64,000 bases of DNA, taken from positions 22,513 through 86,512 of the forward strand of contig CAJXPL010000009.1 of assembly GCA_913057985.1 (NCBI GenBank), given 5' to 3'. The number at the start of each line of letters is the position of its first letter. Position 1 is the stretch's first letter. Below are positions 29,110-37,181 of the stretch, one piece after another. The DNA comes from an uncultured Synechococcus sp. Its GTDB lineage: Bacteria; Cyanobacteriota; Cyanobacteriia; PCC-6307; Cyanobiaceae. Under the pieces are notes generated by a model. It had not been told where the DNA came from, made no database searches, and saw only the letters and a list, made by a program, of their open reading frames with translations. The translations under genes and the position numbers were made by a program.

Positions 29110-29823
29110 TCAGGCCGCAACCGCCTCCGTGCTGCCGGCCCGCTGACGGCGGGTGAGGAAACCAAACAGCACCTTGCCGATGGCGGCCACCAGGTTGCCC
29201 TCCAGCTCTTTGAACATGTTCATATTCAGGTGGAAGGCGTGATTGGCCTCCTCAACGATGCGATCGGCCATGGCCTGATCGATCGGCAGCGTGTCCATCG
29301 CAGAGCGATAGGTCGTCTTGAACGCCTTCTCATCGGCGATGTCATCGAAGACGTAAAAGCGCAGGCCGTCATCCCCATCCATGTTCATTGCCTTCTGGGC
29401 AATGTTCTTGAGGATCTGCCCACCAGAGAGATCACCGAGATAGCGGGTGTAGTGGTGACCCACCAACAACTCGGGAGAGTCCTTGGCCACAGCGTGAATG
29501 CGCTCGACGTAGGCCGCTGCCGAGGGGGAGGGCTGGATGTCGTCCTTCCAGCTGTCGCCGAAGTAATAGGTGAGGTCTTGCTCGAGTGCCTCACGACGGT
29601 TCAGCTGAGTCATGGCAACCGGACCCACCACCGGATGATCGGTCAGCTTGCCGATCTCCTCCTCCATGGCGGAATAGACGAAATACAGATCAGCCACCAG
29701 CTTGCGATAGCTGGCCTTATCAACGACTCCCTTCAGAAAGCAGCTCACGAAGCCGGTGTTCTCGGCCATGGTGTGCGATTTTTTCGTGCCTTCCCGGAGC
29801 TGGGCAGCAAGGGCGACAGACAT
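29110..29823 (-). CDS. ho1: heme oxygenase
   Basis: 237 aa. Opens heme to biliverdin IX-alpha, the first committed step to phycobilin chromophores of the light-harvesting antenna; it uses ferredoxin as reductant. The proximal heme ligand is His17 in TKKSHTMAE, and the distal-helix motif is YLGDLSGGQILKNIA. The length equals that of cyanobacterial HO1, with a basic C-terminal extension (LTRRQRAGS). The stop is only 16 bases before the polysaccharide glycosyltransferase run on the same strand. Confidence 0.97.
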   Translation of the reverse strand: MSVALAAQLREGTKKSHTMAENTGFVSCFLKGVVDKASYRKLVADLYFVYSAMEEEIGKLTDHPVVGPVAMTQLNRREALEQDLTYYFGDSWKDDIQPSPSAAAYVERIHAVAKDSPELLVGHHYTRYLGDLSGGQILKNIAQKAMNMDGDDGLRFYVFDDIADEKAFKTTYRSAMDTLPIDQAMADRIVEEANHAFHLNMNMFKELEGNLVAAIGKVLFGFLTRRQRAGSTEAVAA

Positions 29824-29895
29824 GATTGCGACAAATGGCCTGACGTCGAACTTAAAAGGAGTTCAAGGCAGGACGGCTTTGTGCGTTGCGAAGGG

Positions 29896-30339
29896 TTACG
29901 CCGCTGGTTGAGACGCAACGGTGCCACCAAAGAGCTCGAACAGCTCGCGACAGATCTGCTGGAGCTGCTTCACCTGCTGCTGCTGAGGCAGGTGGGGGCC
30001 TTCCGGCATCCATTCTCCGACCGTGGCGAGGCGCCAGCGTTCGCCGTCGTAGGTCATGCCCCGCATCAACACCCCCAGGAGGCGCAGCTTGTCGTCACCC
30101 CGCTCCGCGCTGATCCGCAACTGCATCAGCAAACTGCGGCATTCCAGGCGTGGACTCCAACCAGGGAAATGAAAGGAGAGGTCGAGTGATTCCGTTTCAC
30201 TCCACTGTCGGGTCTGCGGGTCGTCCCGCCAGGGACTGAGGTTGGCCTGAGCAGCTGGAAACTGACGGCGAACAAGGGTGATCGTGGACGCCAGCGCTCG
30301 CATTCGGGCCACGCTGTGTACCGACTCGCCCGCGTTCAC
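29896..30339 (-). CDS. conserved-looking protein of unknown function
   Basis: 147 aa. I do not recognise the family. It has an N-terminal helix rich in Arg and Ala, a central beta-like part (LDLSFHFPGWSPRLECRSLL and LRLLGVLMRGMTYDGERW) and a C-terminal Gln-rich helix. There is no signal peptide or membrane span. The GTG at 30339 is chosen because a perfect AGGAGG lies five bases upstream; an earlier GTG at 30360 has no such site. It is transcribed toward ho1, 72 bases away, and away from the nucleosidase gene. Confidence 0.6.
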   Translation of the reverse strand: MNAGESVHSVARMRALASTITLVRRQFPAAQANLSPWRDDPQTRQWSETESLDLSFHFPGWSPRLECRSLLMQLRISAERGDDKLRLLGVLMRGMTYDGERWRLATVGEWMPEGPHLPQQQQVKQLQQICRELFELFGGTVASQPAA

Positions 30340-30358
30340 TGCAACCTCCTGATTCCAC
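30333..30358 (-). promoter_or_regulatory. ribosome-binding site deciding the start at 30339
   Basis: On the minus strand AGGAGG is followed by TTGCA and then GTG, a spacing of five bases. This is the strongest Shine-Dalgarno match noticed in the window and supports the downstream GTG as start of the unknown 147-residue protein. Confidence 0.6.
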
Positions 30359-30416
30359 ACAGTGTGCAGGGAGAAGCAAGAGGTCGCCGTTACGGTTGCG
30401 CGAGGTTCACGAAATC

Positions 30417-31172
30417 ATGACGCAACCGCTGCATATCGGCTTGCTGGGCGCCATGCCGGAGGAGATCGGCTCGGATCTCAGCCATCTCGAGGATCAGTGC
30501 TGCAGCGACCATGGCGACCTGAGGATCCACAGAGGTTCGTGGGGCGACAACGTACGCCTCAGCCTGGCCTGGAGCGGCTGGGGCAAAGTGAGCGCTGCAC
30601 GGGCCGCCACACGCCTGCTCGCCAGCGATCCCAGCATCGACCTGCTGGTGTTCACCGGCGTTGCCGGCGCTGCGGATCCAGCCCTGCAGCAATGGGATGT
30701 GGTGTTGGCCGATGCCGTGGTGCAGCACGACATGGATGCCCGACCCCTGTTCCCACGCTTCACGCTGCCAGCGCTGAACCAGGACCGACTCCAACCGCAG
30801 CCGGCCTGGTTCAATTGGGCCAAAACCGCTCTGCTGGAAGCCCACAGCGCAGGCGACCTAGACGGGTTCTCACGGCCCAGCAGCGGTCTGATCGCCACGG
30901 GCGATCGCTTCATCGGCGATCCGGCAGTACTGCAGGCGCTGCGGGATGCCCTGCCCGACCTGCGAGCCGTTGAAATGGAAGGTGCCGCCGTCGCCCAGGT
31001 GGCCGAGCAGGAGGGCGTCCCCTGGCTGGTGCTGCGGGTGATTTCAGATGGTGCCGATGAAGCGGCCGCCCAGAGCTTCGAAGACTTCGTCAAGCGCTAC
31101 GAACAGCAGGCCTGGCGGCTGATTGAGGCCCTGTTGAAGCGCTGCAACGCCACGCCCCAACAGTGCGCATGA
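30417..31172 (+). CDS. 5'-methylthioadenosine/S-adenosylhomocysteine nucleosidase-like
   Basis: 251 aa. Hydrolyses the glycosidic bond of methylthioadenosine or S-adenosylhomocysteine in methyl-cycle salvage. Phosphorylase-fold blocks are IGLLGAMPEEIG, VFTGVAGAADPALQQWDVV, IATGDRFIGDP, VEMEGAAVAQVA and VISDGADEAA with the general-acid Asp. The ATG at 30417 matches the family start; a TTG seven codons earlier is less likely. The stop overlaps the GtrA-YdjC gene start, so the two are probably coupled. Confidence 0.85.
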   Translation: MTQPLHIGLLGAMPEEIGSDLSHLEDQCCSDHGDLRIHRGSWGDNVRLSLAWSGWGKVSAARAATRLLASDPSIDLLVFTGVAGAADPALQQWDVVLADAVVQHDMDARPLFPRFTLPALNQDRLQPQPAWFNWAKTALLEAHSAGDLDGFSRPSSGLIATGDRFIGDPAVLQALRDALPDLRAVEMEGAAVAQVAEQEGVPWLVLRVISDGADEAAAQSFEDFVKRYEQQAWRLIEALLKRCNATPQQCA

Positions 31173-32377
31173 TGCCTGTGCTGAACCGCTTGCTGCTGTA
31201 TGGCGTGGTGGGGGGCACGGCCGCAGCCGTTCACATCGGCGTGCTGCTGCTGCTGGGCCGGTGGATGAGCCTGAGCCTGGCCAACCCCATCGCCTTCCTG
31301 GCCGCCTCAGTGGCGGGTTATCTCGGCCATGCCCTGCTGACCTTCCGGGAGGAGACGGGGGGGCGCCAGTTCGCCCGTCGCTGGCTGCTGCTGCAATACG
31401 TCGTCAACATCAGTGTCTGCGCCCTGCTGCCGCTGCTCCAGGCACCGACCCTGGTGCTGGTGTTCACACCCACACTGCTGAACGCCCTGATCTGGAGCCG
31501 AGCGGCCCGGTTCAGTGCCAAGGCCCGTCAGCACAAGAACGGCCAACCACCGCTGCTCCACGCCGACGACCTCGGCCTGGCGGAGGGCGTGGATGCGGCC
31601 ATCATCGATCTCGCCCAAGGCGGACGGCTTCAGGGGGCCAGTCTTCTGGTGAATGGTCCAAGTGCGGCCCATGCCGTGGAGGCGTGGCGGGACCTTGCCG
31701 ATCCAGCACCGCTCACCCTGCATTTCTGTCTCACCGAAGGGCATAGCCTGCCCAATTGCCCTGATCTGCCGACCGGATTCGGCAGCTTACTGCTGGCGTC
31801 CCTCCTGCCCTGGCGACGCCGACGCATCGCCCCCCAGTTGCGCACGGTTCTGCTGCAGCAAATCAGCCGCTACCGCCAGCTCACGGGGCTGCGGCAGATC
31901 CGCCTCGATGGCCACCAACACATCCACCTCGTGCCGCTGGTGCTGGATGCGGTACTGGATCTGTCCCATTCCGAATCAATCACCTGGGTGCGCACGACGC
32001 GGGAACCCCTGCCGGCAGGTCTGTCGCTCCGGCTTTGGTGGCGCAGCCTCCAAACAGGAGGCATGATCAAGTGGCTGGTTCTGCAGCTGCTGAGCGGGCT
32101 GGCCATCCCCCGCCTGCGACGGGCCGGACTTCAAACCAACAAGCGCTTCGCCGGGGTGTTGTTCAGTGGATCAATGTTCGGAAGAGCCTTTCGGCGCAGC
32201 TGGGAAACGGCCTACAGCTCAACCACCGTCGACCCTGCTTCACATCCGGTTGTTCTGATCCACCCAGCCCTCCCTGATGCTGCGTCAGGAATGAATCAGG
32301 AAGCGTTTCAACAGTCTGTGGCCTTTTTCAACTCGGCCAACCGCCAAAAGGAATGGACATCAGCGCAACAGCTCTGA
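31169..32377 (+). CDS. GtrA-like membrane domain fused to YdjC/ChbG-like deacetylase
   Basis: 402 aa. Residues 1 to about 115 show four hydrophobic spans with LLLYGVVGGTAAAVHIGVLL, typical of GtrA, a small membrane protein tied to polyprenyl-phosphate sugar flipping. From about 120 a YdjC/ChbG carbohydrate-deacetylase fold follows: LLHADDLGLAEGVDAAI, LTLHFCLTEG, RLDGHQHIHLVPLV and VVLIHP hold the metal and catalytic Asp/His residues. The ATG at 31169 lies within the nucleosidase stop. The last 18 bases overlap the convergent GtrB-like gene. The inference is deacetylation of a sugar unit on a lipid carrier. Confidence 0.82.
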   Translation: MMPVLNRLLLYGVVGGTAAAVHIGVLLLLGRWMSLSLANPIAFLAASVAGYLGHALLTFREETGGRQFARRWLLLQYVVNISVCALLPLLQAPTLVLVFTPTLLNALIWSRAARFSAKARQHKNGQPPLLHADDLGLAEGVDAAIIDLAQGGRLQGASLLVNGPSAAHAVEAWRDLADPAPLTLHFCLTEGHSLPNCPDLPTGFGSLLLASLLPWRRRRIAPQLRTVLLQQISRYRQLTGLRQIRLDGHQHIHLVPLVLDAVLDLSHSESITWVRTTREPLPAGLSLRLWWRSLQTGGMIKWLVLQLLSGLAIPRLRRAGLQTNKRFAGVLFSGSMFGRAFRRSWETAYSSTTVDPASHPVVLIHPALPDAASGMNQEAFQQSVAFFNSANRQKEWTSAQQL

Positions 32378-33313
32378 GGCCTGATGCACGGCTCGCACGA
32401 AATAGTGCGGTCGCCGTTTGACGTCGATGTAGATCCGACCGATGTATTCGCCCAGCACGCCGATGCCGATCAGCTGAATCCCCCCCAGGAACAGAACGGC
32501 CACGATCAGTGAGGCATAGCCCGGCAGGTCGACACCAAAGGCAAGGGTGCGCAACACGATCAAGGCGGCATAGACAAAGCTCAGGAACGAAATCAGCACA
32601 CCGATCACGCCCCAAACCTTCAAGGGCTTCACGGTGAAGGAAAAAATGCCATCCAGGGCATAGCGCCAGAGCTTGAGGGAGCTCCAGGACGTGCTGCCTC
32701 CGACGCGGGCCACCCGGCTGTAGGCGATCTCCTCGCTGCGATAGCCAGTCCAGGGCATCAAGCCTTTGGAGAAGCGGGTGGCCTCACGCAACCGAGTCAC
32801 CGCCTCCACCACCGGAGCACTCAGCAGGCGGAAATCGCCGGCCCCCTCTTGCAGCTGAATCGAATCCACTAGGCGGTTGAACACCCGATAAAACCAAGAC
32901 GCCGTGGCCACCTTCACCAGCCCTTCGGCATCGCGGTCATCCCGCACCGCGGTGACCACCTCAGCGCCGTTCCGCCAGGCCTGCACCATTGCCGAAATCC
33001 GCTCCGGCGGGTGCTGCAGGTCGGAATCGATCAGCACCGCAGCAGCACAGCGACCGTTGGCGTAGTCCAACCCCGCCAGCATCGCCGCCTCTTTGCCGAA
33101 GTTGCGGGTGAGTTCCAACAGGGTGACGGCCTGGTCGGCATGACTCTTCTGCCAGGCACGGATCACCGCCACCGTGGCATCGGATGATCCGTCATCAATG
33201 AGCAGCAGATGGTCCACATCCGGCAAGGCCATCACCCGCTCCAGAAAGACGCCAATCACCTCGGCTTCGTTGAAGCAGGCCGCCACCACCCACACCTGCT
33301 CGTTGGCCATCAA
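32360..33313 (-). CDS. GtrB/DPM1-like polyprenyl-phosphate glycosyltransferase
   Basis: 317 aa, GT2 family. Residues 1-230 are a GT-A domain with WVVAACFNEAEVIGVFL, LLIDDGSSDATV and VLIDSDLQHPPE (DxD). Two C-terminal spans follow (VWGVIGVLISFLSFVYAAL and LIVAVLFLGGIQLIGIGV) and the family end GEYIGRIYIDVKRRPHY. It transfers a sugar to a polyprenyl phosphate. The convergent partner begins with a GtrA-like domain, which fits the usual GtrA-GtrB pairing. An ATG two codons into the frame could also be the start. Confidence 0.92.
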   Translation of the reverse strand: MMANEQVWVVAACFNEAEVIGVFLERVMALPDVDHLLLIDDGSSDATVAVIRAWQKSHADQAVTLLELTRNFGKEAAMLAGLDYANGRCAAAVLIDSDLQHPPERISAMVQAWRNGAEVVTAVRDDRDAEGLVKVATASWFYRVFNRLVDSIQLQEGAGDFRLLSAPVVEAVTRLREATRFSKGLMPWTGYRSEEIAYSRVARVGGSTSWSSLKLWRYALDGIFSFTVKPLKVWGVIGVLISFLSFVYAALIVLRTLAFGVDLPGYASLIVAVLFLGGIQLIGIGVLGEYIGRIYIDVKRRPHYFVRAVHQASELLR

Positions 33314-33392
33314 TGCGCGGTCTGCACTGTTTGAAACCGTAGGGCTCCCGGCTCAGTCATAGGCTCGGCCTGCTGACGCCCGACCAACCGCC

Positions 33393-34817
33393 ATGGCCCA
33401 GTTCGAGAAGCTCACCGCCCCCAGCCAGGGCACACCGATCCGCTTCGAGAACGGTCAGCCCGTGGTGGCCGACAACCCAATCATCCCCTTCATCCGGGGC
33501 GATGGCACCGGCGTGGACATCTGGCCTGCGACACAGAAGGTGTTGGATGCGGCCGTGGCCAAGGCCTACGGCGGCAGCAAGAGCATCGAATGGTTCAAGG
33601 TGTACGCCGGCGATGAAGCTTGCGACCTCTACGGCACCTACCAGTACCTGCCGGAGGACACCCTCGAGGCGATCCGCGCCTACGGCGTGGCCATCAAAGG
33701 CCCCCTCACCACCCCCGTGGGCGGTGGCATCCGTTCGCTGAACGTGGCCCTGCGCCAGATCTTTGATCTGTATTCCTGCGTGCGGCCCTGCCGCTACTAC
33801 GAGGGCACCCCAAGCCCCCACAAGCGTCCCCAGGATCTGGACGTGATCGTTTACCGGGAGAACACCGAAGACATCTACATGGGGGTGGAGTGGGAAGCCG
33901 ATGACGCTGTTGGCCAGGAGCTGCGCAAGCACCTCAACGAGGTTGTGATCCCTGCCAACGGCAAACTGGGCAAGCGCCAGATCCCCGAGGGTTCAGGCAT
34001 CGGCATAAAGCCGGTGAGCAAAGCCGGCAGCCAGCGTCACATCCGCAAGGCCATCCAGCACGCCCTGCGTCTTGAGGGCGACAAGCGCCACGTGACCCTT
34101 GTGCACAAGGGCAACATCATGAAGTTCACGGAAGGGGCCTTCCGGGACTGGGGCTACGAGCTGGCCACCACCGAATTCCGTGACGTATGCATCACCGAGC
34201 GGGAAAGCTGGATCCTCGGCAACCTCGAGAAGGATCCCAACCTGAGCGTGCAGGCCAACGCCCGCATGATCGAGCCCGGCTACGACAGCCTCACTCCAGA
34301 GAAGAAAGCCGACATTGATACCGAGGTGCAGGCGGTGATCGACGCCATCGGCAGCAGCCACGGTGGCGGCAAGTGGAGGTCGATGGTGCTGGTGGATGAC
34401 CGCATCGCCGACAGCATTTTCCAGCAGATCCAAACCCGCCCCCAGGAGTATTCGATCCTCGCCACGTTGAACCTCAACGGCGATTACATCTCCGACGCCG
34501 CCGCCGCGATGGTCGGTGGCCTGGGCATGGCCCCCGGCGCCAACATCGGCGAGAACGCCGCCATCTTCGAAGCCACCCACGGCACCGCCCCGAAACACGC
34601 TGGCCTCGACCGGATCAACCCGGGTTCGGTGATCCTCAGCGGCGTAATGATGCTTGAATTCCTCGGCTGGCAGGAGGCAGCTGATCTCGTGACCAAGGGC
34701 CTCAGTGCCGCCATTGCCGACAAGCAGGTCACCTACGACCTGGCCCGACTGATGGAGCCCCAGGTGGATCCGGTGAGCTGCAGCGGTTTCGCCGAAGCGA
34801 TCATCTCCCGCTTCTGA
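33393..34817 (+). CDS. icd: NADP-dependent isocitrate dehydrogenase
   Basis: 474 aa, matching the length of cyanobacterial enzymes. Oxidatively decarboxylates isocitrate to 2-oxoglutarate, the carbon skeleton for ammonia assimilation and nitrogen signalling. Blocks: FIRGDGTGVDIWPATQKV, VYRENTEDIYMGVEWEA, LVHKGNIMKFTEGAFRDWGY and LNGDYISDAAAAMVGGLG, with EATHGTAPKHAG for cofactor binding. It is divergent from the GT2 gene with a 79-base gap that must contain its promoter. Confidence 0.97.
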   Translation: MAQFEKLTAPSQGTPIRFENGQPVVADNPIIPFIRGDGTGVDIWPATQKVLDAAVAKAYGGSKSIEWFKVYAGDEACDLYGTYQYLPEDTLEAIRAYGVAIKGPLTTPVGGGIRSLNVALRQIFDLYSCVRPCRYYEGTPSPHKRPQDLDVIVYRENTEDIYMGVEWEADDAVGQELRKHLNEVVIPANGKLGKRQIPEGSGIGIKPVSKAGSQRHIRKAIQHALRLEGDKRHVTLVHKGNIMKFTEGAFRDWGYELATTEFRDVCITERESWILGNLEKDPNLSVQANARMIEPGYDSLTPEKKADIDTEVQAVIDAIGSSHGGGKWRSMVLVDDRIADSIFQQIQTRPQEYSILATLNLNGDYISDAAAAMVGGLGMAPGANIGENAAIFEATHGTAPKHAGLDRINPGSVILSGVMMLEFLGWQEAADLVTKGLSAAIADKQVTYDLARLMEPQVDPVSCSGFAEAIISRF

Positions 34818-34838
34818 ACACTCAACAGCAGGTCATCC

Positions 34839-35561
34839 GTGATCATTAATCACTCGAACAAATTCATATTTTTTGCCAATCGAAAAACAGCTTCAACATC
34901 GACGGCGATTGCGCTCTCGAGCAGCTGCAATAAAAAAGATGTCATAACACCCTTAGGACGAGATGAGAGAATTCGCCGAGAACTTGGCTATCAAGGGCCG
35001 ATTAACTTTATTCCCTGGTGGAACATACCGAAATATCTAGCAATCGAAGCCAAAAGCAAGGCCTTTAAACGAAGCGCCAATCGCGACCTCAAAACGATTG
35101 GCCTACATACACACATCGAGGCCAAGACCGCTTTAGAGAAAAAGTATATTAGCGCTGATAAGTTTGAAAAGTATTTCAGCTTCTGTTTTATTCGGAATCC
35201 TTGGGACCACGCTATTTCAAAGTTTTTTGAGCTCAGAAAAAGCGAACAACTTCAATCTCTGGATCTGGACACTTTTATCCACGGCGGCAGGCTAGAAAAG
35301 TTCGCGGCATCTTGTCGATTAATTCACAGCAGCCAGGGCAAAATACTCGTCAATAAGCTATATAAATATGAACGCCTGGAGGAAACAATTGAAAACCTTT
35401 TCAGGGAACTAGATCTTGCAGGCAACCCGCAATTGCCGCGAGCAAAATCTACCTTGCGCACAGACAAAAGGCACTACAGAGACATGCTGAGCTCTTGCCA
35501 GGCAAAAAAAATTAAACGTATTTTTGCCCAAGAAATCGAATGGGGCCAATACCAATTCTAA
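34839..35561 (+). CDS. AT-rich sulfotransferase-family protein
   Basis: 240 aa, GTG start. The 5'-PSB loop FFANRKTASTSTAIALSS and the 3'-PB region FCFIRNPWDHAISKFFELR are typical of the Sulfotransfer_2 family. Codon use is strikingly AT-rich (many AAA, ATA, TTT and AAT codons) compared with icd and glcF on either side, and Lys/Asn/Ile content is high, so recent transfer is likely. It follows icd by 21 bases on the same strand. The substrate is unknown. Confidence 0.8.
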   Translation: MIINHSNKFIFFANRKTASTSTAIALSSSCNKKDVITPLGRDERIRRELGYQGPINFIPWWNIPKYLAIEAKSKAFKRSANRDLKTIGLHTHIEAKTALEKKYISADKFEKYFSFCFIRNPWDHAISKFFELRKSEQLQSLDLDTFIHGGRLEKFAASCRLIHSSQGKILVNKLYKYERLEETIENLFRELDLAGNPQLPRAKSTLRTDKRHYRDMLSSCQAKKIKRIFAQEIEWGQYQF

Positions 35562-35804
35562 ATCATCAAACGCAAAAAGTGGCCCAGATAAAGCAAGATG
35601 AGAAGCGATTGAAAATCTTTTAATTCGACAATCTAATACTTGTTTAGAGACTTAAACTCTCGAATCACTCATGAGTCGCCACCCAGACGCTAGGGCTAAT
35701 GAGCCAAATCAGTGACACAAAGCCCAACGTTGCAGCGCAGCGTTAATCAAGAACACACCAGCTGATCGCTTCGATCGACTTCCATCAGCCGTCAGAATTG
35801 GTCA
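35562..35804. other. 243-base AT-rich spacer before glcF
   Basis: The first 100 bases keep the low-GC character of the sulfotransferase gene. A hairpin with stem AACGTTGC / GCAGCGTT occurs at 35726-35744 but has no T-run, so it is not a clear terminator. No repeat, attachment-like duplication or tRNA remnant was recognised. The glcF promoter must lie here. Confidence 0.4.
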
Positions 35805-37181
35805 ATGGGTATCGAATTCGGCTCCTCATCTTCAACCAAGCTCCCCGGACTTCCCGCTGGCGCTGCAGATCCCTGCGTGCACTGCGGCTTCTGCCTGCCC
35901 ACCTGCGCCAGCTATCGCGTGCTGGCCAGTGAGATGGACTCACCCCGCGGCCGCATCCATGCGCTGCGAGCCATCGAAGCCGGTGAACTGGAACTGGATG
36001 CCACGGTGGCCAGCCATTTCGACACCTGCCTGGGCTGTTACGCCTGTGTTTCCGCCTGTCCCTCTGGAGTCCGCTACGACCAACTGATCGAAGCCACCCG
36101 GCCCAGGCTCAATCAGGCCAACCAGCGCAGCAGTTGGCAAACCAGCTTCCGCAAGCTGCTGCTGCAAGTGCTGCCCTACCCCCAGCGCCTGCGGGCCCTG
36201 CTGCAACCCCTGCGGGCTTACGCCGGCACACCACTGCAACAGCTGGCCCGCCGCTCCGGGCTCACCCGCCTGTTCGGGCCCGAGATCGAAGCGATGGAGC
36301 AGCTGCTGCCGCCGCTGGTGCCGGGAAGCTTCAGCGACCAACTGCCCCAGATCAATCCCGCCTCCGGCAAACGCCGCGGCCGCGTGGCGCTGTTGCTGGG
36401 CTGCGTGCAGCGCTGCTTCGATCCCAGCGTCAGCACCGCAACGGTGAAAGTGCTGCAGGCCAACGGATTTGAGGTGGTGATTCCGCCAGAGCAGGGCTGC
36501 TGTGGGGCGGTGAGCCATCACCAGGGAGAGCTGCAACTCACGCGCCAATTGGCAACGGATCTGATCCGGAGCATGAATGCCGTTGAGGGAGATCTGGATG
36601 CGGTGCTGGTGGCTGCTTCGGGTTGTGGCCACACGATGAAGGCCTACGCCGAGCTGCTGAACGGCACGGCTGCTTTCCGCGCTCCGGTGCTGGATGTGCA
36701 GGAATTCCTGGCGGACCGCGGCCTCCTGGAGTCGTTCCGCGACCAATTGCAACCGCTTCCCGGCGTCGTGGCCATACATGACGCCTGCCACATGATTCAC
36801 GGCCAGGGGATCCAGGCCCAGCCCCGTCAGCTGCTGCGGGCCATCCCTGGCATCCAGCTCCGGGAAGCAACCGAGGCGGGGGTGTGCTGCGGCAGCGCCG
36901 GCATTTACAACCTGGTGCAGCCGGAGGAAGCCGCCGAACTGGGCCGGATCAAGGCCGACGACCTCAGCGGCACGGGCGCTGCATGGGTGGCGAGCGCCAA
37001 CATCGGTTGCACCCTGCAACTGCGGCGGCACCTGGGCGATCGAGCCCGGGTGCAGCACCCGATGGAACTGCTGGCCGCCTCAGCCGGCCTCCATCCGCTG
37101 CCAGGCCTCCCGCAGGGTGCCGGCAACGCCGAGATTGCCGGGGAACGTGAGAATCGGCAGTCCGCTGCAGGGCCCCGCTGA
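35805..37181 (+). CDS. glcF: glycolate oxidase iron-sulfur subunit
   Basis: 458 aa. Electron-transfer subunit of glycolate dehydrogenase, which oxidises photorespiratory glycolate. Two [4Fe-4S] motifs are at Cys24/27/30/34 and Cys75/78/81/85, and two Cys-Cys-Gly blocks follow (EQGCCGAVSHHQG and GVCCGSAGIYNL). The length is slightly above the usual 400-440 residues, and the extra C-terminal tail (from about residue 425) lies in the 102-base overlap with the convergent DUF1537 gene. glcE follows downstream beyond that gene. Confidence 0.93.
   Translation: MGIEFGSSSSTKLPGLPAGAADPCVHCGFCLPTCASYRVLASEMDSPRGRIHALRAIEAGELELDATVASHFDTCLGCYACVSACPSGVRYDQLIEATRPRLNQANQRSSWQTSFRKLLLQVLPYPQRLRALLQPLRAYAGTPLQQLARRSGLTRLFGPEIEAMEQLLPPLVPGSFSDQLPQINPASGKRRGRVALLLGCVQRCFDPSVSTATVKVLQANGFEVVIPPEQGCCGAVSHHQGELQLTRQLATDLIRSMNAVEGDLDAVLVAASGCGHTMKAYAELLNGTAAFRAPVLDVQEFLADRGLLESFRDQLQPLPGVVAIHDACHMIHGQGIQAQPRQLLRAIPGIQLREATEAGVCCGSAGIYNLVQPEEAAELGRIKADDLSGTGAAWVASANIGCTLQLRRHLGDRARVQHPMELLAASAGLHPLPGLPQGAGNAEIAGERENRQSAAGPR

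Noticed and set aside
35726..35744. Hairpin AACGTTGC / GCAGCGTT as terminator of the AT-rich sulfotransferase
   Set aside because: It has no T-run after the stem and lies 165 bases past the stop.
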